Of a DNA stretch of 64,000 nucleotides, positions 9,105-18,272 are shown piece by piece. The translations under genes and the position numbers were made by a program. Numbering within the stretch: the stretch's first letter is position 1; each line of letters begins with the position of its first letter. Location of the stretch: the NCBI RefSeq assembly GCF_009828115.1, contig NZ_WTYL01000002.1:558001-622000 (forward strand), given 5' to 3'. The notes beneath the pieces were generated by a model. The model was not told the origin of the DNA. It searched no databases and saw only the letters and a list, made by a program, of their open reading frames with translations. This stretch comes from Allopontixanthobacter sediminis. GTDB taxonomy: Bacteria; Pseudomonadota; Alphaproteobacteria; Sphingomonadales; Sphingomonadaceae.

Positions 9105-9509
9105 ATGGCATTCACGATGCGCAGCGGTCTCCCTTCGATTCGCGCGCGGCTTGACCGCGCCGGAATACTCCTCTCGGGGCTGTGTGCGCTGCATTGCATC
9201 GCCAGTATCGTGGTGGTCTCCGCCATCGGGATCGGCGGCGAGTGGCTGCTGGCCCCCGAGATTCATCGTTACGGCCTGGTGGTCGCGCTGCTGATCGCGG
9301 CGGTGGCGATCGGCCTCGGCGCATTGCGGCACCGGCGCATGGCGCCCTTCGTGGTGGCGATGATGGGCCTGTCCTTCATGGGCGGGGCATTGGCCGTTCC
9401 GCACGGGGCGCAGGAAGCGATATTGACGATTATCGGGGTGTCGCTGGTGACGCTGGGCCATATACTCAACTTGCGCCACACGCACGGGTCGCTATCTGGC
9501 AGGGCATGA
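9105..9509 (+). CDS. MerC-type membrane protein
   Basis: A 134-residue inner-membrane protein with four hydrophobic segments and the CALHC motif in helix 1 ([16 protein letters not shown]), the hallmark of the MerC mercury-transport family. There is no mer operon here; in sphingomonads MerC-domain proteins are common and are thought to carry other metals, for example zinc. A second ATG lies four codons downstream. Its stop overlaps the thiSG start (ATGA), so the two are translated together. A 15-base palindrome precedes it. Confidence 0.85.
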   Translation: MAFTMRSGLPSIRARLDRAGILLSGLCALHCIASIVVVSAIGIGGEWLLAPEIHRYGLVVALLIAAVAIGLGALRHRRMAPFVVAMMGLSFMGGALAVPHGAQEAILTIIGVSLVTLGHILNLRHTHGSLSGRA

Positions 9510-10489
9510 ACGCCCTTCTCACTGTATCCGTCAACGGCGAAACCCGCCGCACTTCCGCTCCCACGATCGCTGCCCTGGTGCAGGAACTGGAGCTCGACCC
9601 GGCCAAGGTCGCGGTCGAGCGTAACGGCGAGATCGTGCCGCGTTCGACCCTGGCGGACGTGCCGCTTGCGGACGGTGATACCCTCGAAATCGTGCACTTC
9701 GTCGGCGGCGGCGATCATTATGACGACAGCTGGGAAGTTGCCGGACGCAGGTTCTCCTCCCGCCTGATTGTCGGCACCGGCAAATACAAGGACTTCGCGC
9801 AGAACGCCGCTGCACTGGACGCGAGCGGCGCGGAAATCGTCACGGTTGCCGTGCGCCGGGTCAACGTCAGCGATCCGAAAGCGCCGATGCTGACCGATTT
9901 CATCGACCCGAAAAAAGTTACCTACCTGCCCAATACCGCGGGCTGCTTTACCGCGGATGACGCCATTCGTACGCTGCGGCTGGCGCGCGAAGCGGGCGGC
10001 TGGGACCTCGTGAAGCTCGAGGTGCTAGGCGAGGCGCGCACGCTCTATCCCGACATGCGCGAAACGCTGAAGGCAACCGAAGTTCTGGCAAAGGAGGGCT
10101 TCCTGCCAATGGTCTACTGCACCGACGATCCGATTGCCGCGAAGCAGTTGGAAGAAGCGGGCGCGGTCGCTGTAATGCCTCTGGGTGCGCCGATTGGCTC
10201 GGGTCTCGGGATCCAGAACCGCGTCACCATCCGCCTGATCGTCGAAGGCGCGAGCGTTCCAGTGCTGGTCGATGCCGGGGTCGGGACCGCGTCGGATGCG
10301 GCCGTCGCAATGGAACTTGGCTGCGACGGGGTTTTGATGAACACCGCCATTGCCGAGGCGAAGGACCCGATCCGCATGGCCCGCGCGATGAAACTGGCCG
10401 TGGAGGCAGGACGGCATGCTTACCTGTCAGGCCGCATGGGCACGCGCAAATACGCCGATCCGAGCAGCCCGTTGGCGGGGTTGATCTGA
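9506..10489 (+). CDS. thiG: ThiS-ThiG fusion, thiazole synthase
   Basis: A 327-residue fusion. Residues 1-69 are a ThiS sulfur carrier (ends IVHFVGGG), and 72-327 are ThiG, with [12 protein letters not shown], the Schiff-base lysine region [28 protein letters not shown], and the [15 protein letters not shown] end. ThiG condenses deoxyxylulose phosphate, dehydroglycine and ThiS-thiocarboxylate to the thiamin thiazole. In free ThiS the C-terminal Gly-Gly carboxylate is the sulfur carrier; here it is followed directly by ThiG, an oddity discussed in the findings. ATG 9506 overlaps the MerC stop. After the stop lies a 212-base gap with a small hairpin (10519-10533, GTCGGC-TTT-GCCGAC). Confidence 0.93.
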   Translation: MNALLTVSVNGETRRTSAPTIAALVQELELDPAKVAVERNGEIVPRSTLADVPLADGDTLEIVHFVGGGDHYDDSWEVAGRRFSSRLIVGTGKYKDFAQNAAALDASGAEIVTVAVRRVNVSDPKAPMLTDFIDPKKVTYLPNTAGCFTADDAIRTLRLAREAGGWDLVKLEVLGEARTLYPDMRETLKATEVLAKEGFLPMVYCTDDPIAAKQLEEAGAVAVMPLGAPIGSGLGIQNRVTIRLIVEGASVPVLVDAGVGTASDAAVAMELGCDGVLMNTAIAEAKDPIRMARAMKLAVEAGRHAYLSGRMGTRKYADPSSPLAGLI

Positions 10490-10701
10490 ACGGGAATTGG
10501 TTTTTTCGCTCGCGGCCAGTCGGCTTTGCCGACGCCTCCGCGGGGGCGGCCTGACCGGCCGTCACGCGGTCGCGTTCTGGCAACCGCGACTGATCTGAAT
10601 GTGTTCAGGCATCTCGCCGCGAGCACCACAATCAACCATCGATAACGCGATATTAACCATGCTGGGCGAAAACATTCCTGCAACAGGGAAAGTTTCGCAC
10701 G

Positions 10702-11226
10702 ATGACGACCAGCACCGCATCCATGACGATCGCCGAATTGCGTGAATTCGCAGGCTTCACGCCTGCCGAACAGCGCTACATCAAGCGTAGCCTGGACATC
10801 GGCCTGGGGCGCCATGATGCGTTTAAATTATGGGCGCGGGATGCGGCGGAAAACGCCTCGATCCGGAGCCAGTACGTCTCCTACCAGGAACTGAAAGGCC
10901 TCCGCGGCGCGGCGCCGAGCGGCACCGGTTTCGACGATCTCGAGCCGTTCATGGGCAAGCTTCTGCGGGTGTCCGCCTTCGATTTGGCGCAGGAACGACT
11001 GACCAGTTTTTCCGCCTACCGGTTCCTCTATGAACGCCTGCTCGGCGCGCATGTTCGGCCGTGGCTGCCCTCCGCCTTCTGTGCGGCGGCTGCCTTGCCG
11101 CAAATCCGCCCCAACCGGCGTAAGGACCTGCTCAAATCCCTGAGCGAAGCCGCCGCTACCGCGCCGGGTTGGTCCGACCGGGAACCCGCATTCTATCCCG
11201 ATTGGGTGGACGAAGCCGCGGCCTGA
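10702..11226 (+). CDS. Hypothetical protein, helical
   Basis: A 174-residue soluble protein with an N-terminal helix-rich segment (TIAELREFAGFTPAEQRYIKRSL) and a Trp-containing C-terminus (APGWSDREPAFYPDWVDEAAA). No signal peptide, no cysteine motif, and no family recognised. AGGGAA precedes the ATG. It stands alone on the plus strand, 212 bases after thiSG and convergent with the reductase gene, whose stop is 2 bases away. Confidence 0.65.
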   Translation: MTTSTASMTIAELREFAGFTPAEQRYIKRSLDIGLGRHDAFKLWARDAAENASIRSQYVSYQELKGLRGAAPSGTGFDDLEPFMGKLLRVSAFDLAQERLTSFSAYRFLYERLLGAHVRPWLPSAFCAAAALPQIRPNRRKDLLKSLSEAAATAPGWSDREPAFYPDWVDEAAA

Positions 11227-11228
11227 CG

Positions 11229-12233
11229 TCAGAAGACTGCGTGGTCGCCGCGCTCCAGCGTGGACGTCCCGTCGATCACCGCCTGATAGTAACCGAACAG
11301 CGTATCGCGCCCTGTCGAAGGCGTTGCTGCCGGATCGTACCGTCCGGTCTGCGGGTCGAGCACCAGCATCGATTCGGCGGCGTAATAGCGGCCGATGCGG
11401 GCGAGTTCGGCCTTTGCCGCCAGTGACGGCACGACCCGTCCCAGTGTCCCCAGTATTCCGACAGCCACATCGAAAAGCCCGACCGGAACCGACCGGAATT
11501 TCGGCGGCCGTTCGAGCATCGCGAACAGCGCCTCGCCCTGTTCCCGCGGGGTGATCGCGCGTCCCGGCCCGCCAATCGGCAGGATGCGGTTCCATTTGCT
11601 CTCGTCGTCGAGGCAATCGGCAAGATATTCCGCCAGGTCGCGGTCGCTGATCGGTTTGCAGGCAGTCAGCGTTCCATCGCCGAACAGCAGGAACGCCTTG
11701 CCGCGCCGGACACGTTCGATCTGGCCGGACAGCGATTTGAAGAACGCGGTCGGCCGGACGATCGAATAGCGCATGCCGGAAGCGGCCAGCTCCGCTTCGA
11801 ACGCCAGCTTGGCATGCTGGAACGCGAGTAACGGTTTCTGGACGCAGATGGCCGAGAGCAGCACGAAATGGTCCACGCCGGCTTCCTTCGCCGCCGACAG
11901 CACCGCCGATTGCGCGCGGTAATCCACCGCCCACGCATCCGCAGGCGCTCCGCTGCGCGATGCCATGCAGGACACTACGGCAATGAAGCCCTGACCTTCG
12001 AATGCACTGCGAAGTGATGCGGAGTCTGCGAGATCGACTTCCTTTACGCCCGCAATTTCGCGCAGGCGGTCGAGACTTTTCGGAGCGGAGGTTCCGCTAA
12101 TCTTCGTTCTTGGACGGACCAGGCAGGTTACCTCGTACCCCCGCCGCACCAGCGCTTCCACCCCGGCGCGTCCGATCGTGCCGGTAGCGCCCAGCACGCA
12201 GACGCGTACCGGTTCTTGGTCAGCTGTCGTCAC
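11229..12233 (-). CDS. bciA: Divinyl chlorophyllide 8-vinyl reductase-like (BciA type)
   Basis: A 334-residue atypical short-chain reductase. It has an N-terminal Rossmann motif (VLGATGTIGRAG), and segments I recognise from BciA: HFVLLSAICVQKPLLAFQHAK, YSIVRPTAFFKSLSGQ, FGDGTLTACKPISDRDLAEY, PIGGPGRAITPREQGE and IGRYYAAESMLV. BciA reduces the C8 vinyl group of divinyl (proto)chlorophyllide with NADPH during bacteriochlorophyll synthesis. The start is GTG 12233. No other pigment gene is in the window; in other purple bacteria bciA also lies outside the photosynthesis cluster. An acyl-CoA ligase gene lies 15 bases upstream on the same strand. A non-photosynthetic homologue cannot be excluded. 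Confidence 0.8.
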   Translation of the reverse strand: MTTADQEPVRVCVLGATGTIGRAGVEALVRRGYEVTCLVRPRTKISGTSAPKSLDRLREIAGVKEVDLADSASLRSAFEGQGFIAVVSCMASRSGAPADAWAVDYRAQSAVLSAAKEAGVDHFVLLSAICVQKPLLAFQHAKLAFEAELAASGMRYSIVRPTAFFKSLSGQIERVRRGKAFLLFGDGTLTACKPISDRDLAEYLADCLDDESKWNRILPIGGPGRAITPREQGEALFAMLERPPKFRSVPVGLFDVAVGILGTLGRVVPSLAAKAELARIGRYYAAESMLVLDPQTGRYDPAATPSTGRDTLFGYYQAVIDGTSTLERGDHAVF

Positions 12234-12248
12234 GAACCCCGTGGGCGA

Positions 12249-14051
12249 TCATGCGCGGTACAATCCGGCAAGCCGGTCGCCGTACCGGTCCCTGATCTTG
12301 TGGCGACGGATCTTGAGACTCGGGGTCATTTCCTCGTTCTCGACCGAGAAGGCTTCGTCGGCGAAGGCGAACTGGCGTACTTTTTCGGTGACCGACAATT
12401 CCTTGTTCACCCGGTCCACCGCTGCCCGGACTGCGGTGCGGAATGCCGGCAGCTTCTGCAATTCGCTCAGTTCGAATTTCTCGCCATTTTCACGGGCCCA
12501 TTCGAACGCCCATTCGGCTTCCGGCACGATCAAGCCGACGATGTATGGCCGCTTGTCGCCGACCACCATGGCCTGGCCGATTTCCGGTTGCAGGGTCAGC
12601 ATGCCCTCGATCTTCTGCGGAGCGACGTTGTCGCCCTTGTCGTTGACGATCATGTCCTTCTTGCGGTCGGTGATCACGATCCGTCCGGCGTCATCGAGAT
12701 GGCCGATGTCGCCAGTGTGGAGCCAGCCATCCACGAGCGCGCGATCGGTTTCGGCCTGGTTGTGCCAATAGCCCTGCATCACCAATTCGCCGCGGCAGAG
12801 GATCTCGCCATCTTCGGCGATCCTGACTTCTACCCCGCGCATCGGCGGGCCGACCCCGTCCATCGAAATTCCGGCGCTTGGCCGATTGCAACTGATTATC
12901 GGGCCGGATTCGGTCTGGCCGTAACCCTGCAGCATCGTCAGACCCATCGCGTCGAAGAAAATGCCGACATCCGGGTTGAGCGGCGCCCCGCCCGAAACCA
13001 TTGCCTTGATCCGGCCGCCGAACTTGGCGCGGATCTTTGGCCGTAGCGCTTTTTCCAGGATCAGGTTCATTGGCCGGTCCCGCAGCCGCGTGCGGCCTCC
13101 GCGCTTGTTTTCGCCGATCGCCAGCGCGCGGTCCATCATGTAATTCGCCAGTTTGCCCTGCTTCTCGATCTGTTTCATGATCCGGGTCCGCAGCACTTCG
13201 AACAGGCGCGGGACAACAACCATGATCGTCGGGCGGACTTCCTCGATATTGCTGGCAAGTTTATCCAGCCCTTCGGAATAGAAGATCTCTGCGGCCATGC
13301 CGATGGGCAGGTATTGGCCGCCGGTATGTTCGTAGGCATGGCTGAGCGGAAGGAAACTGAGGAAGCGTTCGTTGCCGATGCCGAAATCCTCCTCCACGAT
13401 CGCGGCTGCGCCCGCGACATTGCACAGGATTGCGCCATGGTGCTGCATCACCCCGCGCGGCGCGCCGCCGGTACCGCTGGTGTAGATGATGCAGGCGGTG
13501 TCGGTCCGCCTGATCCTGGCAATCCGCGCTTCCACTGCCTTGCGGGCCGCCGCCGGATCGCCTTGCAGCATCTCGGACCAGGCATGGCAGGCGATGCCGC
13601 CAGACTGGAATTTGCGGATATCGTCGATCGCGATCATGTGTTCGGCCATGCCGGAACCCATGATCGCGGGGATCAGCGGGACCGACAGCTTGGCGTTCGA
13701 GACGATTACCGCGCGGGCGCCCGAATTGTCGAGAATGTGCTGATGGTCGCGCTGGGTGTTGGTGACATAGGTCGGGACCGTAACGCAGCCCGCCGCCATG
13801 ATCCCCAGGTCGGCGATGCACCATTCGGGCCGGTTCTCGGACACTAGCGCCACCCGGTCGCCGTCCGTCAGGCCCAGTGCACGAAGTCCTTCCGCCAGCA
13901 GGCACACCCGGTCAGCCGCTTCGCGCCAACTGATGGTTTGCCAGGTTCCGTCGACCTTGGCACCGAGGAATGGGTGGTCGCCCCGCTCCGCCGCGCGGGT
14001 CAGGAACAGACTGACGAGATTATTTGCCTGGTCGATATCGGATAGTTGCAA
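12249..14051 (-). CDS. Long-chain acyl-CoA synthetase (AMP-forming)
   Basis: A 600-residue ANL-family ligase that activates long-chain fatty acids to acyl-CoA through an acyl-AMP. Motifs: the P-loop IYTSGTGGAPRGVMQHH (Lys of the usual PKG replaced by Arg), LPLSHAYEHTGG, LQGYGQTESGP, the hinge-region LHTGDIGHLD, and the DRKKDMIVNDKGDNVAP segment. The length and the FadD15/LCFACS-like features suggest a long-chain enzyme. The frame opens at TTG 14072; I prefer TTG 14051, with GGAGC at good spacing. It probably shares a transcript with bciA downstream. Confidence 0.9.
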   Translation of the reverse strand: MQLSDIDQANNLVSLFLTRAAERGDHPFLGAKVDGTWQTISWREAADRVCLLAEGLRALGLTDGDRVALVSENRPEWCIADLGIMAAGCVTVPTYVTNTQRDHQHILDNSGARAVIVSNAKLSVPLIPAIMGSGMAEHMIAIDDIRKFQSGGIACHAWSEMLQGDPAAARKAVEARIARIRRTDTACIIYTSGTGGAPRGVMQHHGAILCNVAGAAAIVEEDFGIGNERFLSFLPLSHAYEHTGGQYLPIGMAAEIFYSEGLDKLASNIEEVRPTIMVVVPRLFEVLRTRIMKQIEKQGKLANYMMDRALAIGENKRGGRTRLRDRPMNLILEKALRPKIRAKFGGRIKAMVSGGAPLNPDVGIFFDAMGLTMLQGYGQTESGPIISCNRPSAGISMDGVGPPMRGVEVRIAEDGEILCRGELVMQGYWHNQAETDRALVDGWLHTGDIGHLDDAGRIVITDRKKDMIVNDKGDNVAPQKIEGMLTLQPEIGQAMVVGDKRPYIVGLIVPEAEWAFEWARENGEKFELSELQKLPAFRTAVRAAVDRVNKELSVTEKVRQFAFADEAFSVENEEMTPSLKIRRHKIRDRYGDRLAGLYRA

Positions 14052-14149
14052 AACCCGCTCCTGCTCCCGCAATGTGGCCCGTCACCGCGGGTCTGGAGGT
14101 TCGATCTAGGCTGCCTGCAGCCAAGCGGCAAGACTACTGTTGGTGGGCG

Positions 14150-15886
14150 CTACTGGCGGATGGAAACGCCTTCGCTGCGCGGGTCGGCGGCGCCGATCCA
14201 GCCCTCCGGTGTCCACTGCGCCGCATTTGCCTTGAGCGGCAGCGAACGCGCGGTAACCTGCGCATGACCGAGCGCTTTCAGTTCATCCACCATCGCTTCC
14301 AGCGCGCTGCCCTCTTCGATTACCACTACGTCGCCGGGGGAATAGAGCTGCGGCAAGGCCAGCGCCTGGTCCACGGACAGGTTGAAATCGATCAGGCCGA
14401 TCAGTGTCTTGGCAATCTGGACCGGAATGGTCCCGCCGCCTGCCGCGCCGACAATGTACATCAGCCTGCCGTCCGGGCCGTAAACCACGGTTGGCGCCAT
14501 CGAACTGCGCGGGCGCTTGCCGCCTTCAACCCGGTTAGCGACAACGCGGCCATCCTCCGACGGGGTGAAGCTGAAATCGGTCAATTCGTTGTTGAGGTAG
14601 AAACCGCCGAACATCAGCCCGGACCCGAACGACCCTTCGATGGTGGAGGTGTAGCTGACCGCATTCCCGGCGCTGTCGACAGCCACGAAATGGGAGGTCC
14701 CGCTTTCTGGTGGTTCGTTGCCGTCGGGAGGTGCCAAGGCGGACTGCGGCGCAATGCCGGCCTCGACCGCCGCCATCGTGGAGGACGGCGAAATCAGCGC
14801 GGCGCGCGTCGCCAGATAATCCGCGTCGACCAGCCAGCCGACCGGTACCGGCACAAAATCGGCGTCGGCCAAGTACCGTTCCCGGTCCGCATAGGCGAGC
14901 CGCTGCGATTCGGCGAACAAGTGCCACGTGGTGGCCGAACCAGGGCCACTGGCGGCGAGATCGAACGGTTCCAACTGCTTCAGGATCGCGAGCACCGTCG
15001 TCGCCCCGGACGATGGCGGGCCCATGCCGCAAACCCGGTAAACCCGGTACATGCCGCACACCGGTTCGCGCGGTTTCGCAGTGTAGGTGGTTACGTCTTC
15101 TGCGCTCATGCCGGACGGACGGGGGGTTGCCTCCGCGACATGCGCAGCCAGATTTGCAGCGAACGAGCCCTCGTAGAAGCTGTCGGGCCCTTCGGCGGAA
15201 AGTTTCAGCAGGGTCGCCGCCAAGCGCGGGTTCTGGATCCGGGCCCCGGCGGGGCGGGGCTCCCCGGCAGCGTCGTAGAACAATTCCTTGCCGTACGCAT
15301 CGAAAGCTGAGCGGTCGGGCGAGCGGACCAGGAATTCATGAAACCGCGGGCTGATCTCGAAGCCGTCACGCGCCAGTTCGAACGCCGGCTGGACAAGGGT
15401 TTCCCAAGGCAGCCTGCCGTATTGCCGGTGCGCCATTTCCGCCAGCCGGAGATTGCCCGGTACCCCCACACTGAGGCCGGAGATGACCGCCTCGCGAAAA
15501 CCGAGCGGCTTGCCCCCTTCGTCCAGGAACCAGTCCGGTTCCGCCGCCGAAGGGGCGGTTTCCCGCCCGTCGATCGTGGTCACTGTGCCGTCGGGCGCGG
15601 CATGGACGAAGAACCCGCCGCCGCCGATGCCGGAGCTTTGCGGCTCGACCACGGTCAGTGCCAGCATGGTCGCAATCGCCGCATCGGTGGCGCTGCCGCC
15701 CATCCGCAGCATCCGCGCACCCGCTTCGGCGGCGCGCGGATCAGCCGCGCTGACCAGCCCGCGATCCAGTTCCGCCGGTTGGGCCGCCAAAGGCCGGGAG
15801 ACGAAATCCGGACGTTCGGACTGGAGCGGCTGACACGCCGTCAGGAGAACGCCGGAGATGAGAAATGTCAGGGTGCGCATGTTCAT
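14150..15886 (-). CDS. ggt: Gamma-glutamyltransferase, lipoprotein
   Basis: A 578-residue gamma-glutamyltranspeptidase precursor. The signal peptide ends in the lipobox LTAC (Cys about 16), so it is probably anchored to the outer membrane. The large-subunit region has the DAAIATMLALTVVEPQSSGIGGGGF stretch in which the family signature lies; the autocatalytic Thr is in SGTSHFVAVD, which starts the small subunit, and GG-rich SSMAPTVV and GAAGGGTIP follow. It hydrolyses glutathione and gamma-glutamyl peptides. ATG 15886 is 10 bases after the pyrD stop, so they are one operon. The open frame begins at 15922, within pyrD. Confidence 0.93.
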   Translation of the reverse strand: MNMRTLTFLISGVLLTACQPLQSERPDFVSRPLAAQPAELDRGLVSAADPRAAEAGARMLRMGGSATDAAIATMLALTVVEPQSSGIGGGGFFVHAAPDGTVTTIDGRETAPSAAEPDWFLDEGGKPLGFREAVISGLSVGVPGNLRLAEMAHRQYGRLPWETLVQPAFELARDGFEISPRFHEFLVRSPDRSAFDAYGKELFYDAAGEPRPAGARIQNPRLAATLLKLSAEGPDSFYEGSFAANLAAHVAEATPRPSGMSAEDVTTYTAKPREPVCGMYRVYRVCGMGPPSSGATTVLAILKQLEPFDLAASGPGSATTWHLFAESQRLAYADRERYLADADFVPVPVGWLVDADYLATRAALISPSSTMAAVEAGIAPQSALAPPDGNEPPESGTSHFVAVDSAGNAVSYTSTIEGSFGSGLMFGGFYLNNELTDFSFTPSEDGRVVANRVEGGKRPRSSMAPTVVYGPDGRLMYIVGAAGGGTIPVQIAKTLIGLIDFNLSVDQALALPQLYSPGDVVVIEEGSALEAMVDELKALGHAQVTARSLPLKANAAQWTPEGWIGAADPRSEGVSIRQ

Positions 15887-15896
15887 GATCCCAGCG

Positions 15897-16931
15897 CTAT
15901 TCGCTGCCGACCGCTTCCGCAATGCCGGAAAATCCGTCGCGCCGCATCAGTTGCTCCAGTCCGCGGGTTATTCGCCGCGCCAGGCCGGGGCCGCCGTAAA
16001 CCATCGCGGAATAAAGCTGGACCAGGCTCGCGCCCGCCCTGATCCGCGCCCACGCGTCTTCCGCAGTCGCGATTCCGCCAACCCCGACCAGCGGAATCGA
16101 GCCTCCGGTCGCGCTGCGGAAATCACGCAGTCGCTGCTGCGCGAGGTCGCGCAAGGGTGCGCCCGAGAGGCCGCCCGTTTCGGCGGCGTGACGCGATCTG
16201 AGCGCTGGCCGGGAAATGGTGGTGTTGGATACAATCAGGGCGCCGAGCCGCTTGTCGACCGCGATGCGCGCGATAGCATCGATGTCGGCGGGTTCGAGAT
16301 CAGGCGCCACCTTCAGGAAAATTGGCGCGGTGTTGCTCCCCCGCGCGGCAATGACGGCATCAAGCAGGCCCGTGAGAGCACCCTCGTCCTGCAGCGCGCG
16401 CAAGCCGGGGGTGTTGGGGCTGGAGATGTTGACGGCCAGATAGCTGGCGAGGGGCGCCATCATTCGGGTCATCACCGCATAATCCGCCGTCCGGTCGGTC
16501 GAATCCTTGTTGGCGCCGATATTAATGCCGACGATCCCCGCATTCCGGCCCATCCGCCGCTCCAGCCGGGTGCGCGCACTTTCTGCCCCGCCGTTATTGA
16601 AGCCCATCCGGTTGATCACCGCGCGGTCTTCCACCAGGCGGTACAGGCGCGGCTTCGGGTTGCCGGACTGCGGCAAGGGCGTGATTGACCCGACCTCGGC
16701 GAAGCCGAACCCCAGCCCCAGCAGCGCGTCGGGCACTTCGGCGTCCTTGTCGAACCCGGCCGCCAAGCCGAGCGGATTGGGAAATTGCAGTCCCGCCACG
16801 TCGATGGCTAACGGACCGGCGGCGGGCGGAGACCTGAGCGGACTGCATTTCAATGCGGCCAGGGTCAGGCCGTGGGCGGCTTCCGGATCGAGCGCGAACA
16901 GCCCCGGGCGAAGTAAATCGAAAATCATCAA
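15897..16931 (-). CDS. pyrD: Dihydroorotate dehydrogenase (quinone, class 2)
   Basis: A 344-residue class 2 enzyme that oxidises dihydroorotate to orotate in pyrimidine synthesis and passes electrons to quinone. The N-terminal membrane-binding helix region (LLRPGLFALDPEAAHGLTLAALK), the NPLGLAAGFDKDAE flavin motif, INRMGFNNGG, YLAVNISSPNTPGLRALQ, and the C-terminal GVGGIATAEDAWARIRAGASLVQLYSA are all in place. It is followed by ggt on the same strand. Catalytic Ser type, as in class 2, is consistent with NISSPNT. Confidence 0.97.
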   Translation of the reverse strand: MMIFDLLRPGLFALDPEAAHGLTLAALKCSPLRSPPAAGPLAIDVAGLQFPNPLGLAAGFDKDAEVPDALLGLGFGFAEVGSITPLPQSGNPKPRLYRLVEDRAVINRMGFNNGGAESARTRLERRMGRNAGIVGINIGANKDSTDRTADYAVMTRMMAPLASYLAVNISSPNTPGLRALQDEGALTGLLDAVIAARGSNTAPIFLKVAPDLEPADIDAIARIAVDKRLGALIVSNTTISRPALRSRHAAETGGLSGAPLRDLAQQRLRDFRSATGGSIPLVGVGGIATAEDAWARIRAGASLVQLYSAMVYGGPGLARRITRGLEQLMRRDGFSGIAEAVGSE

Positions 16932-17232
16932 CTGCCTCTATCCGGCCCCGCCGATCCCGGCAACTTTGGCCGCGAACCGGTTCGGTGAACGATCACAACA
17001 TTCTTGTGCGCCAAGGGTTTGCAACCGATTGGTAACATCATGACAAGGTTTTTCATTTTTTCTGTCGCTTACATACAATCAGAATCGGTTTGGGTGCGCG
17101 TATAGAGTTTTTGCGACCCGAAGGGCTCTGGCAGCAATGCAAAGAGTTCCTCGACTTTAAGGGCGGTTCCTTTACACAAGGAGCCGCCCCTTTTTTGTTG
17201 GGCACTTGTGTATTTCTATTGAAGGAACCCTG
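16932..17232. other. 301-base gap: leader or small RNA region
   Basis: The divergent region between pyrD and the AraC-type gene. It holds AT-rich tracts around 17046-17062 that could belong to promoters, a stretch at 17106-17160 without any convincing frame, and the strong terminator at 17161-17196 only 37 bases before the next start codon. A promoter upstream would yield an RNA of about 80-130 bases ending at that terminator. Nothing else is recognisable. Confidence 0.5.
17161..17196 (+). terminator. Strong intrinsic terminator in leader
   Basis: A 12-base stem (17161-17172 with 17178-17189, one G-T wobble), 5-base loop and a run of six T at 17191-17196. It stands in front of, not behind, a gene, so it either ends a small RNA or attenuates the AraC-type gene. 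Confidence 0.9.
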
Positions 17233-18141
17233 GTGAACACTGCGCAGGGCGAAGCCAAGCAGCTTACCAGCGCGTCCCTGATGCAGATCGAATATATTTC
17301 GGTCCCCGCTGCATTATCCGACTATGTCACCACCTTCTATTATTTCCGCTGCGAAGAACCGGAGATCAAGGAGATCCAGCCCGCGGGAATCGGCCATTTG
17401 TCGCTGTTTCCGCAAGGTCGGGGTGTGATGTATTTCGCGGAAGGCGTGCAAGACCCTTCGCACCGGATCAACCTGCTGACCCCGAGTATAGCGGCCAGTC
17501 CGTTCGAGATGGCCGGTCCGTTTCACGCTATCGGCGCGGCCATGTCGCCGCTTGGGTGGGCTGCCCTGACCGGGATGGACGCTGGCAAGCACGCCAACCG
17601 GCTGCTCGATGCCGGGGAATGGCTCGGTCCCGAAGTCGCCGCAATGGGCGACGAGCTGTGCGCCGCCTACCTTGACGGGACAATGGACAGCACGGCCTGC
17701 GCCATGCGCCTGGCGGAGTATATTGGCGAAAATCTTCGTCCGGTGAATGAACGCCATGCCGAACTGATGCGGCAGACCGGCCAATGGCTCGGCGAATCGC
17801 TCGATCCGCCGCTCGAAAGACTGTTCGAGCGTTCGAGTTACTCGAAGCGCCAGGTCCAGCGGTTGGTCGAACGGTATTTCGGAATGCCGCCGGTAGCGCT
17901 CAAAAGGAAATACCGGGGGTTGCGGGCGGCGGCCCTGTTGTCGCTGCCGAACCTCACGCCAGAATTCGAGGCCAAGGTCTATGACGCGTTTTACGACCAG
18001 CCGCACATGATCCGGGAAATTCGCCTGTTTGCGGGCCGGACCCCGGCGCGGCTCGGCAACGAAGACCACCCGTTCCTGACCGAGATGCTCGACCCGAAGA
18101 ATTTCCGCGAGATCAATTCGGGATCGCAGGACCTTATCTGA
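17233..18141 (+). CDS. AraC-family transcriptional regulator
   Basis: A 302-residue regulator. The N-terminal part (HLSLFPQGRGVMYF, MAGPFHAIGAAMSPLGWAAL) fits the DUF6597-like sensing domain found in many AraC-type proteins, and the C-terminal 100 residues carry the double helix-turn-helix (SSYSKRQVQRLVERYFGMPP ending AGRTPARL). Start chosen at GTG 17233 with GAAGGA at good spacing; a TTG at 17206 is in frame, and an ATG at 17281 is possible. A terminator hairpin just upstream suggests attenuation. Targets unknown. Confidence 0.85.
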   Translation: MNTAQGEAKQLTSASLMQIEYISVPAALSDYVTTFYYFRCEEPEIKEIQPAGIGHLSLFPQGRGVMYFAEGVQDPSHRINLLTPSIAASPFEMAGPFHAIGAAMSPLGWAALTGMDAGKHANRLLDAGEWLGPEVAAMGDELCAAYLDGTMDSTACAMRLAEYIGENLRPVNERHAELMRQTGQWLGESLDPPLERLFERSSYSKRQVQRLVERYFGMPPVALKRKYRGLRAAALLSLPNLTPEFEAKVYDAFYDQPHMIREIRLFAGRTPARLGNEDHPFLTEMLDPKNFREINSGSQDLI

Positions 18142-18272
18142 CGGCACCGGCCGGCGACCTGCATCGCACGGCTGCTAACGACTCGCAACAAGGGATTATG
18201 CGTTGAAACCGCGCAAATGCGTCACTAGGTGAAATCGGAACAAATTCGTCTGATTTAACCGGGAAGCCCGCA

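Noticed and set aside
14024-15310. 428-residue plus-strand frame antisense to ggt
   Set aside because: Shadow of gamma-glutamyltransferase; composition is His/Arg/Gly-rich without domain features.
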